A stretch of DNA of 64,000 nt from Charina bottae (GCA_023362775.1 JALMGJ010000015.1:6418501-6482500); one strand, 5' to 3'. Positions 1-10,979 are shown, numbered from the stretch's first letter. Translations and numbers: made by a program. Notes: generated by a model not told the origin, from the sequence alone.

Positions 1-140
1 GTCATGCCGGCCACATGACCGTGGAGGCGTCTTCGGACAATGCTGGCTCTTCGGCTAAGAAACGGAGATGAGCACCGGCCCCTAGAGTCGGACACGACTG
101 CACAAATGTGCGTGGGGAACCATTACCGTTACATTTTATA
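1..140 (+). mobile_element. tRNA-derived SINE (Sauria-type), 3' fragment
   Basis: This is the 3' body and tail of the same SINE seen complete at 3948 and 59224. It contains the shared stretches for the genet-like 'cggagatgagcaccggcccc' block and GTCGGACACGACTGCAC. The GTCGGACACGACT block resembles the Bov-B LINE 3' end, which is how Sauria SINEs are thought to be mobilised. The element is cut by the window edge. Confidence 0.8.
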
Positions 141-1641
141 CTCACCCCATACTGTGGTGTGTGTGTGTGTGTGATGAAAACAGAGCCAAGAGCAGCAGAG
201 AATCCTCAACTAGAACTGACCCATATTGCATCCCCTCCTGCCATTCAACTCCCATGTCCAGAGCTGGAAGAAACAACTGTGGCTTAATCCCACCCCCCAC
301 CCCCCAATAGGATGTTTAGGTTTGGGTAACATGCAGTGGCAGAGTTAAGGTAGCAAACTTAACTTATGGACAAAAGTGATAGTTCATGAGCTTTACTTTA
401 ACCATAATTTAATCAATGATCTGGGTATCAATATCATGCTAAAAATAAACCCTCTGTGGCTTTATATGTCATGCAGACCAGATCCTTTCTGTCAAATGTA
501 AGATCCTGTCTGCTCTGACATTTTAAAAATATATATACATTTAATAAATAAATAAAGTGTACGATGTTGAGGAATGCTAGTGTACAAGATTAGCAAGGAA
601 TGAACCCATTGCACATATTATAATCTCCAAATTAGGATGCCCTTTAGTAGACCTATGCATCATAGTCATCCCTGCAATTCCTGCCCATCTAATAAATACG
701 AGGTGCTTAATAAATGCCGTGTCTGACGTAGTTCCATCAGAAGATAAACAGTGCTTTGGATGTGATTTGGAGAAGTTGCTTCAGGGATGTGCAGGAGTGT
801 GAACATGGTATCTGCCTGCAACTCATTAAAGGAGCCTCACCTTTCCCCCCCCCCCCCCAGAATCCTGCTTCCCATCTCACTTCTGAACCAAACCCCCACA
901 GCCTTGCACAGCCATAGTCTAGAACAGACCCAGGGGAATAGTCAAGGGAAGAGGTGGAAATAAAAGCAGGGTTAAACAAGGGATCCAGCTCATTATCCAC
1001 TGGTTGGGAGGTTATCCTTGGATGGGAGAGCGAGAAGGAGAGAAAGTGCTTTTAAGTCTGGAATTTTTTCTATACATATCATTAGTATGTATGTGTATGT
1101 TCTCATGCATGTGGATATCCTTCTGTATACAGCCTCCATAACACTCCACACAGAACCTTTATTCTTCCTGGAGTGATTTCTTCAGGAATAGCTCTTCTGT
1201 CCGTGGTAGCAAATCTCTTGAATGGGAAATAAGAAAGCACCATTCGTAATTGGGAAGAGAAGAGACCCACTATCTGAACCTGATGATCCACATCGATCTG
1301 CAGCTTTTCTTGGGCCAAACTGACCATGATGATCAAAGACTACTTTTATCGAGACCCAGGCTTAGCCAAATCACACAGGAAAGTGCAAGTATATTAGGGG
1401 CTATCGGAATGTAACATGGACAGGTCTTCTAGATAAAAGAGCAGTCCCAGTCATGAGTGAAATAGTCCCTCTGTGACATTTTATGTGGCCAGAAAAATGC
1501 CCTTTCAAGCCAGCAAATACCACTTCTGAAGTGGCTTTGTATCGTTGCCTTCTCCTTCAAGGAGCAGATGGGGCTCCCATTGGAAAATAATTCTTGGCTT
1601 GCTCCACTTCTAGCTGCAGGGAACTCGTCATCACCATATTC
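141..1641. other. No gene recognised; simple repeats only
   Basis: AT-rich sequence with a short (TG)n run near 158-172 and a C homopolymer near 846-859. Short open frames are present on both strands, but none has splice context or a recognisable family. I see nothing functional here. Confidence 0.5.
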
Positions 1642-1896
1642 CAGTTTTTCTCAACCTTGGCCACTTTAAGAAGTGTGGACTTTGGCTCCCAGAATTCCCC
1701 AGCCTGAATTCCTGGGGGGGTGGGGGAAGGAGAGGTGGAAGGAGGGAAAGGCAACAGGCAAACAGGGAAGTGTACAACAAAGGGTTTGTCCCTGTGTTTA
1801 CATGTGTTTCTGTGTAACGTAGTTGCACATGCAGGCTGGGGAATTCTGGGAGTCGAAGTCCACACATCTTAAAGTGGCCAAGGTTGAGAAACACTG
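1642..1896. mobile_element. Palindromic hAT-type MITE, split by an internal insertion
   Basis: The two ends are inverted copies of the 135-bp hairpin MITE seen intact at 55203, 58826 and 60737. An 8-bp duplication CCATATTC flanks it (1634-1641 and 1897-1904). About 120 bp of unrelated sequence (roughly 1710-1830, GA-rich then containing ACAGGCAAACAGGGAAGTGT) separates the arms. The same segment occurs alone at 3467-3577. Confidence 0.75.
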
Positions 1897-2195
1897 CCAT
1901 ATTCTGTCATGAAAGAGTCCAAGTTTAGCATCCTTGGCATGCAACAGAGGCAATGAAGATTTGCCACTATGGTGGGGACAGAAACATAGGAAAATAATAG
2001 ACATTTATTCTCTCTTTTTAAAATTTTATTTTTGTTAAGTGGGAAAGGAATATATATTGAATGAGATCCTCACTGCCAGCACTGACATTTCCATACAGGG
2101 CTAGTCAAGGATGGAGTCCACTTTCTGTGGATCATGTCCTCCTGTAAAAAAAAAGTTTTACCTGCCGTATTTGTTGTATTTGTAATGATTGGTCT

Positions 2196-2236
2196 TCAGT
2201 TGGAGGGAGGGAGGGAGGGAGGAAGGAAGGAAGGAT
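2196..2236. repeat. (GGGA)n/(GGAA)n microsatellite
   Basis: Simple purine tandem repeat: GGGA units followed by GGAA units. Confidence 0.9.
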
Positions 2237-2360
2237 CACTCCTTCCTGCTTCACCCTGTGCTTCCTTCTGCACTTGTGACCTCTCAGTTGGCCTGTTTTT
2301 GAACACAGGTTTAGCGCTCTTTCAGAAGAGCACTAGCCCTGTGTTCCAAATAGTTTAACT

Positions 2361-2600
2361 TGGGGGTCCCCAACCTGTGGGCTTCCCTTGTTAGGAACTG
2401 GGCCACGGGGCTCCCGCCCTCAAACCCCGCCCCCCGGTGCGTGCAGTCGGCTCCCGCCCACAAACCCCGCCCCCTGGTCCACAGAAATCCCGGAAACCCT
2501 GCCCCCGGTCTGCAGAAATCCCGGAAACACCCCCCCCCGGTCTGTCGAAAAAATGTCTTTTGAAACGGGTCCCTGGCACCAAAAAGGTTGTGGACCCCTG
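2361..2600. mobile_element. Non-autonomous hAT (Charlie-like) element, 240 bp
   Basis: The terminal inverted repeats are TGGGGGTCCCCAACC on the left and the reverse complement of CAGGGGTCCACAACC on the right. An exact 8-bp target duplication GTTTAACT flanks it (2353-2360 and 2601-2608). An 8-bp duplication and CAGGGGTCCCCAA-like ends are typical of hAT-Charlie derived MITEs. The interior is CG-rich with repeated AACCCCGCCCC-like blocks and has no transposase. Confidence 0.85.
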
Positions 2601-2608
2601 GTTTAACT

Positions 2609-3947
2609 GACAGGTAGAGAAGGGAGTATGCTGAGCAGGACCACCAAGGGCATTTTCTCCCTCTTCACCCGGCGAGTTGGGCAACCTGCTCTTCCAAGCA
2701 AGGCCTGCCCTTGTCCAGCTGCACCTTAAGGAAAGCCTTAAGGGGGCCCCACCGCTTTCAGGGAATGCTTGGTGGGAAGAAAAATTGCTTTCTTTCCTTT
2801 GTCCTAAAAATCTAATTAAACAAAATACCGTAAAGACATTACCCGTTCCCTGGCCAAGCCAAGCAAAACTTTTTGTCGTACTTTGGCTTAGGCATTTCTA
2901 ATTCAGGACCTGTGGAGAATCTTTCTTTTGAGATTCGGCCTAAATTGGTCTTAAGAATCAGTCAGATCTCCTGGACTAAGGGTTGAGGCGCATGCCCGAT
3001 TCTCCCCCAAATTAAGCGGCCCATAGAATCTGCTTCCCTGCTCTTTCCAGCTTGGCTCTGATCAGCGAATTCTACTCCTGGGCCTGCGGAGAAAGTTCTT
3101 CAGAGCTGGAGAAGAAGTTGCAGAAAGGGATCACCTTCCGATGATGCCTTGTCTTCACGCATCTCTCCCACTCTAAAAAAAAAAAAAAAAAAAAGTGGAA
3201 TCTCTCTCCGACCCATGCGCTGTTGATTGTTTATTGCGCACGACTGATCTCAGTCCATATTTCCTTGTCTGGCTTGATCCTTAGACAGAGAGTACTGGGA
3301 ATATGTGTGCTTCTATAGCCATGCACCTTAATGCTGTTGTTAAGAAGGCGTATGCGCACTACAAACAGGGGAAGGCTGTTGGGTAAATACGGCTGGACGG
3401 TGCTTTGCAATCAATACTGTAGAGCTGTGCTAAAGATCAGGCTGCTGCAAGGGCTTGTCCTTGAAAGGGGGGAGGAGAGGGGGGGGGGAGGGAGGGAGGG
3501 AAAGGCCACAGGCAAACAGGGAAGTGTACAACAAAGGGTTCGTGCCTGTGTGTACATGTGTTTCTGTGTAACAAAGTTTCTGTACAAAGCCTTTTCAAAA
3601 CTGTTATTATGGGTCATGATTTTTTTGCATTATCCTGTGCTCCTGCAGATTGTTGGGGAAGATCTCTCTTTCCACAAAGGAAATGATAAATAGATTTAGA
3701 TCTTTCCTCTCTTCTCCACCCCCCCCCCCCCATAGGAGGTGAAATGGGGGTTGGGGTGGGAAAAAAAGCCAGACCAGAAAGAATCAAGGGATCCTTGTTA
3801 TGTTGCTCTCATAACAACAAATAACCCAAACACAGCCAGTATCTACTTTTTCAGAAAGGTCTTCCAATATTTTATCTTAAGTTTGTCACTCATTTGATGA
3901 GTTGATTGTGGAATGGAATTATTATTCAGCTAATTAAGCCTGTTTAA
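2609..3947. other. No confirmed gene; one weak exon candidate and simple repeats
   Basis: Contains an A homopolymer near 3175-3196 and a G/GA-rich stretch near 3465-3505. A copy of the insert found inside the 1642 MITE sits at 3467-3577, and a C run lies near 3717-3733. A possible 3'-terminal coding exon at 3052-3143 is listed separately. Confidence 0.5.
3052..3143 (+). pseudogene. Possible orphan terminal exon (unidentified)
   Basis: A pyrimidine-rich acceptor (CTGCTCTTTCCAG) is followed by a frame of about 30 residues containing ISEFYSWACGESSSELEKK and ending in TGA at 3141-3143. An A-run follows about 30 bases later. The residue composition looks protein-like, but I do not recognise the family and no partner exon is visible. 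It could be a last exon of an upstream gene, a retrocopy fragment or chance. It does not resemble ESRP2 exons 1 or 2. Confidence 0.2.
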
Positions 3948-4278
3948 GGGGCGTGGTGGCTCAGCGGGTAAGACGCCAGGCTTGTCCGATTGCAAGTTCG
4001 GAGGTTCGAATCCCTAGCCCCGCGTGAAGGAGTGAGCTCCCGCACTCACCCCAGCTCTTGCCAACTTAGCAGTTCGAAAGCATGCAAATGCAAGTAGATG
4101 AATAGTTACCACTTCGGTGGGAAGGTAACAGCGTTCCGCGTGCATCATGCCGGCCACACGACCGCGGAAGCGTCTTCAGACAACGCTGGCTCTTCGGCTA
4201 ACAAACGGAGATGAGCACCGGCCCCTAGAGTTGGACACGACTGCATAAATGTGTGGGGGGAACCTTTACCTTTTAGCA
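3948..4278 (+). mobile_element. tRNA-derived SINE (Sauria-type), near full length
   Basis: The 5' part is tRNA-like. It has an A-box-like stretch (GTGGCTCAGCGGGTAAGACG) and a B box (GGTTCGAATCCC), expected to act as an internal RNA polymerase III promoter. The 3' part carries the GTCGGACACGACT-like block (here TTGGACACGACT) shared with Bov-B LINEs, then a GGGGGGAACCTTTACCTTTT tail. Confidence 0.85.
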
Positions 4279-4408
4279 TTCCTGCCCCTGTTAATTCTGG
4301 AAAAAGAAATGGCTGGGTCTTAAGGGAGTTTTGCTAAGTGTATCTAGAAGATTTGTATCTGATGAAGGCTTCAGGTGAAACACAGGAAGACAGTCCTACT
4401 GTCTAGCC

Positions 4409-4537
4409 CAGGGTTCCTCAACCTTGGCAACTTTAAGATGTGTGGACTTCAACTCCCAGATTTCTGGGAGAATTTCTGGGAGAATTCTGGGAGTTGAAGT
4501 CCACACATCTTAATGTTGCTACGGTTGAGAAACCCTG
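4409..4537. mobile_element. Palindromic hAT-type MITE
   Basis: Inverted arms begin CAGGGTTCCTCAACCTTGG and end in GTTGAGAAACCCTG, with the internal AACTCCCAGA/TCTGGGAGTT hairpin typical of this family. The flanks GTCTAGCC and GGCTAACC are a degraded 8-bp duplication. The centre has a short internal duplication. Confidence 0.75.
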
Positions 4538-4930
4538 GGCTAACCCTTCTGCAGTTTCATGCTGGACTGCAATTCCCACTTTCCTGAAACAGCACTGGGG
4601 GATAATGGAAGTTGTGATTCAACACATGGAGGCTGAAAGTTTTTTATGAAGGGGTTTTCTCTAAATACAGAATATGGCTTATATCAGAATGGCCAATCTG
4701 TTGAGGATGATGGGACAATGCTGGGGTAGAAATGCTTCCCAACGTTGCTGCTGTTTTTTTATTACTTCTCTTCCTGACACCCAAATTGAGGCTGGTGTTT
4801 CAAAATCCAGTTTTGGTCATGGCTAAAGATCTGAAAATGGAAAATTGGGGGTAGATTTTTTTCAGCCTATCAACAATTCCCTTTTAGGGGTGGGGAACAG
4901 GAAAAGAAACCCCTTTTCTCAATGTTTGAG
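4538..4930. other. No feature recognised
   Basis: Unannotated sequence with no splice-bounded open frame and no repeat family I recognise. Confidence 0.4.
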
Positions 4931-4949
4931 TTTTCCTGAGATATTTATA

Positions 4950-5625
4950 TTTGTCAAATCAAATCAAATCAAATTCTTTTTTACAACAACCCAGACTAAA
5001 TAAGACTTGCCACATAAAACCTATAGAAGACCGCTACAAAATAGAAAGTACAAAATAAAATAAGGCATACACGGTAAAAAAAAAATGTGCAATTTGTTTT
5101 TATAGCTCTGCCATAAAGGTGTTGAAGCGTGATAGGTGAAAATAAGAGTTGAGTCAAAGGATGAATGATCTAGTGCAGTGTTCCTCAGCCTTGGCCACTT
5201 TAAGATGTGTGGACTTCAACTCCCAGAATTCCCCAGCCAGCCATGGAATTCTGGGAGTTGAGGTCCACACATCTTAAAGTCCCCAAGGTTGAGAAACACT
5301 GGCCTAGGAGGATAGGGCACTGCTGGATCTCAGGGCGGAGGGTGTTCCACAAGGCAGGGGCCGCTACGGAGAAGGCGCACTTCCTTGGGTCCCGCCAGAC
5401 GGCAGCATTTAAGAGAAGGGGCCTGGAGCATGCCCACCCTACCTAACAGGTGGAACGGGCAGATACTGTAAGGGAAAGGCGGTCCTGCAAATAGCCTGGC
5501 CCTGTGCCAGTCAGGACTTCAAATAACCAGCACCTTGAATTGCGCCTGGAAAAAAGGGATGAGTGCAGTTCATGGCAAATTATGGAGCCCCCAGAACGGC
5601 TTGTGCCTCTCTATGATGACTGGGC
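4950..5625 (-). mobile_element. L2/CR1-type LINE 3' fragment interrupted by a MITE
   Basis: Sequence 5302-5600 matches the element at 33636-34110: blocks such as GTGTTCCACAAGGCAGG and GCCGCTACGGAGAAGGCGC here correspond to ATAGGGCAGGCGCCGCTGCAGAGAAGGC there. That copy translates on the - strand into an [12 protein letters not shown] non-LTR retrotransposon C-terminus. An (AAATC)n run lies at 4958-4977, and the hairpin MITE at 5176-5301 is inserted inside. Confidence 0.6.
5176..5301. mobile_element. Palindromic hAT-type MITE
   Basis: Hairpin element with ends CAGTGTTCCTCAGCC and GGTTGAGAAACACTG and the central pair AATTCCCCAGCCAGCC/GGAATTC. It lies inside the LINE fragment 4950-5625, so it is the younger of the two insertions. 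Confidence 0.75.
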
Positions 5626-6591
5626 AGCCGATGCGCCCCTGGCCAGGGGCCCTCAGGCTGGCGGGCGATGCTCAGGTGAAAAAAGGCTGGTGGCAGAAAA
5701 AGGACAACTGTGTCAAATGGGGGGTCTTTGAATCTCAACAGTGGACCCCCATGGCTATAAGGGCTGTGCGGCATTCGGTCGGCCAGAGGGGATGCAAGGC
5801 AGACAATGGCAAGTAACCGCTGGCTGTTGACAAAAGTAGGGTTGGCCTTGGAAAGGGGATTATGTGATTCTTTGCTTGCTTGAACAGAGCTTAACAATAT
5901 AGGAATAAAGACGCCCTCAAGTCAAACTCACCTCCTGATGACTTCACAGACACAGTTGGGCAGTTTTCTTGAGCAAAAGGACAAAAGTGCTTTGCGGACT
6001 CGGAGGAGGCTTTTCCATTTTCTCATCTGGCAACATCCTAGGATTTTCTGGTGGTCTCCCATCCAAATATGAAGCTCTATATATTTCTGCTGATTAACCT
6101 TTTAGGTCATCCCTGTTGGAGAGAAGCCACAGAGATGGATGTTATTAATTATATTGTGCGGTTCTAGGAGATAGAATTGTCACTTGCTTTACTTTCTCTC
6201 ATTCTTACCTGCTGCTTGTCAGTTATTATCTGCTGGTGGAAGTAAAAGTCTACCTCCCTAGAGACCTACATTTTTGGATTTTCTTCTTACTGGGCTGTTT
6301 CCCCAAAATGTTCCACACTACTAAGTACATGGTGCTTTAAGAGACCTTCAGCGTAAATCTCTTCCCTATGGTCCGAGAAGAATAAATTGTGAAGTAGCAA
6401 TACTTTCATGATTAAAATATCCCCTTCCTATCTTCATTTACTCAAGTCACTGATTTCCCTGATACTTCATGCCATTCTGTCCCCTACTTGGTTTCCATTT
6501 TTTTCTCAGCCCACACCATCTCCAGTTAATCCACATTCCTGCCCTCCAGTGCAAGACGACTGTAGGCGATTCTTGGAATTTAATTCTGAGA
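5626..6591. other. No feature recognised
   Basis: No gene, exon or repeat family identified. The open frames at 5504-5897 and 6408-6765 lack splice support and any recognisable domain. Confidence 0.4.
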
Positions 6592-6629
6592 GTGTGGAGT
6601 CCTTGGTGCTCTCTGAGCCTTGTTGTTTT

Positions 6630-6677
6630 CTTGCAGACGTTTCATTGCCAGGCTAGGCAACATCTTCAGTGCGAAAA
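6630..6677 (-). ncRNA. Hammerhead ribozyme motif (PLE, copy 1)
   Basis: On the - strand the core CTGAAGA is followed by stem II TTGCC/GGCAA (perfect 5 bp, loop TAGCCT), then GAAACGTC. Stem I is formed by a TGCA-type pairing on either side. The ACGT palindrome in place of stem III is the hallmark of dimer-forming, short-stem-III hammerheads. Cleavage would fall after the C of GTC. Confidence 0.7.
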
Positions 6678-6888
6678 GGGAGTGGAACTTGCTCTCTGTT
6701 TATATACCCTGGCTTGTCCTGCCTGTGTTGGTGGGGGTGTTGTACTCTCCTTAGTAGTACCTTAATTGGGTTGTTGTGTGCTGCTTGGTTGATTGACCCA
6801 ATCAAGGTACTACTAAGGAGAGTACAACACCCCCACCAACACAGGCAGGACAAGCCAGGGTATATAAACAGAGAGCAAGTCCCACTCC

Positions 6889-6940
6889 CTTTTTGCACTG
6901 AAGATGTTGCCTAGCCTGGCCATGAAACGTCTGCAAGAAA
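6889..6940 (+). ncRNA. Hammerhead ribozyme motif (PLE, copy 2)
   Basis: The other arm of the palindrome: core CTGAAGA at 6898-6904, then GAAACGTC at 6924-6931. Stem I is TTTTTGCA with TGCAAGAAAA. Stem II has one mismatch compared with copy 1 (GGCCA instead of GGCAA), so activity may be reduced. Confidence 0.65.
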
Positions 6941-7262
6941 ACAACAAGGCTCAGAGAACGCCAAGGACTCCACAGTTCAACCCTGAGCTACAAATATTCT
7001 CTTCAATTCTGAGAGTATTTGTACTTCTACAAAGCTCAGTTTCCCTGCATCGTCCAGTTTCTCCCTCTTTATCTGTGTGATGTCATTTTGGCTGCATCAA
7101 CCAAGCACTGAGATTGCTTTTGGGGTTTCATAAGGGTAGTTCAACCTAGGGCACTTCAGAATTTCTTGAGTCACAAGCCCAGCAGCTCTTGCCATTAGCC
7201 ATGCTGGCTAGGGAGGATGGGAGTTGTAGCCCAATTAAATTGCACTTTAATTTAGTATTAAA

Positions 7263-7487
7263 TTTTGTTCTTTATTCACGTCCGACTCTTTGTGACTTCA
7301 TGGACCAGCCCACGCCAGAGCTTCCTGTCGGCCGTCGCCACCCCCAGCTCCCCCACGGTTGAGTCCATCACCTCCAGAATATCATCCATCCATCTTGCCC
7401 TTGGTCTGCCCCTCTGCCTTTTGCCTTCCATTTTCCCTAGCATCAGCATCTTCTCCAGGGTATCCTGTCTTCTCATTATGTGGCCTA
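7263..7487 (-). mobile_element. Bov-B (RTE) LINE, 3' end of ORF2
   Basis: The - strand encodes a C-terminal RTE fragment containing [20 protein letters not shown] and [10 protein letters not shown], the typical end of Bov-B ORF2. Related copies lie at 27238, 40163 and 45437. It is flanked downstream by a short TAATTAAATTAAAC tandem repeat (7488-7524). Confidence 0.85.
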
Positions 7488-7524
7488 ATTAAATTAAACT
7501 AATTAAATTAAACTAATTAAATTA

Positions 7525-8282
7525 GTAGGATACAAAAGGAAGGGCTTGCATGCTTTGTTTTTCCTTGGACACACATTTAGGGCTCTGAAATCTAGCATCC
7601 AGATTGAGCTTTCATTGCTTTTATGTAATTTTTCCAGAAGCAAAAGAAATTAGCTTCAGCTTCATGCTGTGCATTTATTACATACCATAGCTTATCAGGA
7701 CAAGGTCCTAGTGACCCCTATTATCAACCTGGTGGAATAAGTTAATAGAGGAGCAAGAGGCCAGGCCCCACAAAGGGAGAAGCTCCCCTTTTAAAACATT
7801 ACCTTGCCTTTATCTTGCCTGCAAATCTGGAGAACTCTAATCTTCTTTGCATATGGGTTGGACCTTTAGGCTAAATTGGGCGTAGATACAGAAACAGTTT
7901 AAGCAGGTTTTTAAGAGACGGCAGGCATGGAACAATTTGTTAGTCTGAAAAGGTGCTACCGAATTCCTTCTAAAGCATGGCATAATTATTCTGTTCAGAC
8001 TCTGTCACAACCATGAAGACTACAATTCAGAAGACATGGGTTGAAACGGTTTGCAAATCAGTGTCGGTGGTTTAATGGGATAACCGAATTGGCAAACCTC
8101 AAAGGGCTGTTGGTGGGCACTGGGAGGCAACTGCAGTAGAGGTGGTTGTGCAGAGATGATAGGAAAGGATCTGAATCAGCCTGCCTTCCCTAACCTGGCA
8201 CTCTCTAGATGTGTTTGGAGGGATTCCAGCCATCAGTAGCTTTTGGCCAAACACACCTGAAGGGTACAGTACCGGATTAAGG
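7525..8282. other. No feature recognised
   Basis: Unannotated sequence up to the left target-site duplication of the endogenous retrovirus. Confidence 0.4.
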
Positions 8283-8286
8283 AAGG

Positions 8287-9039
8287 TGTGAGATTTGGCT
8301 CCAATTCCCACAAAAATAAAATACTGAACTGGCAAATAGCAGTGCTAAATGTTTATTGGTCTTTTGCAAAAGAGGCTTCTGCCATACCGTCACAAATTTG
8401 ACTGGTATAGAGAGAGCAATGAGCAAGGTTCATTCATTTCTTTTATACATGTAATTCAAAGAAAAGTCAGTTTACATATTTAGTTTACATATTTACATAT
8501 TTACACAAGTTTGCAAAGAGTCAGACTGACAGTTCTCAGTTCCTGCCGCGACGTTTTACAATACCACGGCCCGCCTTTTGTAAATTTCTCTGGGTGATAT
8601 CTTTACTCTTTCTTGTGTGAGACTCTTCCTGATTAGTTCAGTCATTACCATAGTCATAATGGCTTTGAAGGTCCCTTAAAGTTCAATGTAGCTTAGTTTG
8701 TGTCAATAGGAGGCAATAGTTTCGTTGTTTTAACAAGCCTTTCTTTTAAGTAACTGACATACTAGTCTTGTTTTGAAGCTGACACCGAAAGAGAAGTTTG
8801 CTTATTTCTCTCCCTTCCTTCCCAGACCTTTATTATGTAAATATCCCTTGGTGCTCAGGCAAGTATGTGTTGGGAGGTTGGTGTTAATGGGTTGTCTCCC
8901 TCCGGATTCATTGTCACCTATATGCCTCCACATAATGGTCTGTCTCAGAGTTTTTACAGCTAAGTTAGAAAGACTGATTTTCTCATTTTTCTATTGGTTT
9001 TAATCATTCTTGAGGAACACTAATTTTTAATATCTGACA
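8287..9039 (-). repeat. ERV 3' LTR
   Basis: 753-bp LTR read on the - strand, beginning TGTCAGATATT and ending AAATCTCACA. On that strand there is a TATAAAAG box (8440-8447) and an AATAAA poly(A) signal (8352-8357). This gives a long U3, a short R and a U5 of roughly 50 bp. It looks identical to 14046-14798. Confidence 0.95.
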
Positions 9040-9062
9040 ATTCCCCCACTTTTTTTTTTTAA
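9040..9062 (-). other. ERV polypurine tract
   Basis: On the - strand an A-run leads into AAAGTGGGGGAAT directly before the 3' LTR. This is the position and composition expected of the plus-strand DNA synthesis primer. Confidence 0.85.
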
Positions 9063-9089
9063 AGCCCATTGTTCCTCAAGAACTTAGTT

Positions 9090-10438
9090 CATACCCCATT
9101 ATATTGATTTGTCATCCACTCCACTTTCTCCCATTTCTCTACAGGTCCACTTTTTATTCTTTTTACTTCTTCGGGGTGTAACTTGTAAGTTTCTTCTAAG
9201 AACTCTCTTGGCCCTGGGTCATTCCTTCCGACCTTCAGTCTCATCATATTGTTTTTCCCTGGTTGAGTTATTAGGGTAGCGCTTTGTATGGTTCGGCTTA
9301 TCATTCCTTGAATAATGGGTAATAAACAAGGTAAGGCAAGCAGTCCCCCGAGGCCCAGCGCTATTAAAACCAGGACCCTTTTCCAATTTTTTTAAACATG
9401 CCCCTGAACCAATTCTTGATCCCTAAGTCTCCCATACCCTTCCAGGTCTGTACTGGCACATGAGCTTTACCACACACACACCCTTCTTGAGCTAACAGGT
9501 AGTCCAAAGCTAACTTGTCCTGGTATATTGCTGTATGCAACCTTTCATTGGTTTTGGCTAGCGTGGTGATCTCGATACCCTCTGACTGTGGGTCCCCAAG
9601 ATGCTGGACCATCTTAATTGATTATACGTTCCGGGGGCCTTTGTTCCCCCATGTTAGTCTCCCCACAGTTCTTCCTAGACCAACTGTTATCTTTTATTTC
9701 CTCATGTGCATCGAACTCAACTGTTCCTGAATTTCTTTCTCCTTCTACTCTAGTTTCTGTCACTATTTCCTCCCTAATGTTTCTGACAACTATTGTGCGG
9801 TATATGGTCTGGGTTCCTTTGGAGTCGTGGCAGATTACTATTCCATCCTCTCTGCGAACGCTAAGGGTTACATCCTTAAAGTGGCATTTGGTGGTACTTC
9901 CCTTACACTCATGAAAACTCCTATAAATTACTGTCTGTTGGACCTTTCCTCCTGAATACACTGTTTCTCTTTTTAACTGGCGAAGCGTTTTCCCCCATAA
10001 GCATGTTCCTGCCCAACCATAGGTTAACTGGGAAAACTTTGAAGTACATCCTCCTTTTCCACACTCTACGTCCCAATCTGGTTTGGGTAGAGTCAGATTA
10101 TGGCACATCCCTTGTCTTGAGGTAGGTCCCAGAACTTTACAAGCAGGGGCCAAGAGATCCCATCCAGTTTTCCACATTCATAGCTGGTTAACCCAGTCAT
10201 CAAATGGCTTTAGGTCTTTACAAGGAGTTTTCCTTCCTCCCTTTGCCCAATCTCCATGTGTTATAGCCAGGGTGACTTCACAGCTACTATATCTTCCCAC
10301 TTGTTGGTGGGGTTCATTAATTTGGGGTTGCCAATCACACTGCCCTGAGTTCTGAAAACACGACCGTTAGATCTGGGAGCCACATACTTGAACCCAGACC
10401 AAGATTAAGAGTCTAGTGTTGGTCAAGGGCCATTCCAT
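9090..10438 (-). pseudogene. ERV env remnant (SU and TM), inactivated
   Basis: Read on the - strand. The start region near 10438 encodes a hydrophobic signal-peptide-like stretch. An SU-like part follows (to about 9620), then a TM subunit with an immunosuppressive-domain-like motif ALDYLLAQEG (about 9500), a membrane anchor and a cytoplasmic tail that ends near 9089. Breaks: an in-frame TAA just after the signal peptide (about 10368), an in-frame TGA near 10180, and a frame change in the T homopolymer near 9388-9396 that disconnects the membrane anchor. The usual CX6CC pattern after the immunosuppressive region is not evident. No functional envelope can be made from this copy. Confidence 0.8.
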
Positions 10439-10714
10439 ATTCCCAATTTAAACCGATGGTTCGGAGGTCAATGTCTTCCCTTTGGGGACAGATTCTAGTT
10501 TCACACACTGGGAGTACCTTGGGCTTCTCTGGGTCTATAGTTTCTATTAGCACAACCACCCTTTCTTTCCGTGGGTCTTGAGGAATGTCTATTTATGTTC
10601 TCATTCCCAATCTTCTATCACTACTATATCACATAAAATTTTACAATCGTTATGATAAGGGGCACAGTCACAACAACACATAATTACAGGATCATTTTCT
10701 GAGGGTGAGTTTCA

Positions 10715-10940
10715 GCGGGTTATCAGAAAGAACCACCGTCCGTTGGGTTGGGGCTGGCACAGGCCCTTTAGTTCTGGAGTGATGTGTCCATCCTTTCTCA
10801 GCTGTACGAATCGATGTCTCACCGTAAGTAATACCAGGAAAGGGCCTTCCCACTGTGGTTTCAGCTTATCCTCCTTTCAGGATTTAATGAGAACCCACTG
10901 GCCAGGCTGATGCGGGTGGACTGTAAATTCGAGAGGAAGG
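10715..10940 (-). pseudogene. ERV pol remnant: integrase C-terminal domain
   Basis: The - strand encodes a short stretch with PGQWVLI and WEGPFLVLLT, the beta-barrel pattern found at the C-terminus of gammaretroviral integrases. Protease, reverse transcriptase, RNase H and the integrase catalytic core are absent from the provirus. The stretch between here and the env start shows no intact frame. Confidence 0.7.
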
Positions 10941-10979
10941 GTCTAGGTCAACAGTCCTTTGTTCCTGAGGTGAGACAAA

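Larger units (their letters stand above)
6580..7015. mobile_element. Penelope-like element pLTR palindrome
   Basis: Two inverted arms of roughly 180 bp run from GTGGAGTCCTTGG (about 6592) to CCAAGGACTCCAC (about 6974). A non-palindromic tail follows, and the 12-bp repeat AATTCTGAGAGT bounds the unit (about 6580-6591 and 7004-7015). Both arms contain TATATA-like sequence and hammerhead-type cores, as described for terminal repeats of Penelope-like retroelements. The family assignment is inference from these hallmarks; no reverse transcriptase is present. Confidence 0.65.

Noticed and set aside
3052..3175. Frame reading LGSDQRILLLGL as ESRP2 exon 1 (LGSDE...LILL)
   Set aside because: Only the first few residues resemble ESRP; the rest diverges, and the frame lacks the preceding LFG region and a donor.
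6653..6914. Two 81-residue frames on opposite strands with almost the same protein
   Set aside because: Explained by the palindromic Penelope-like element, not by genes.
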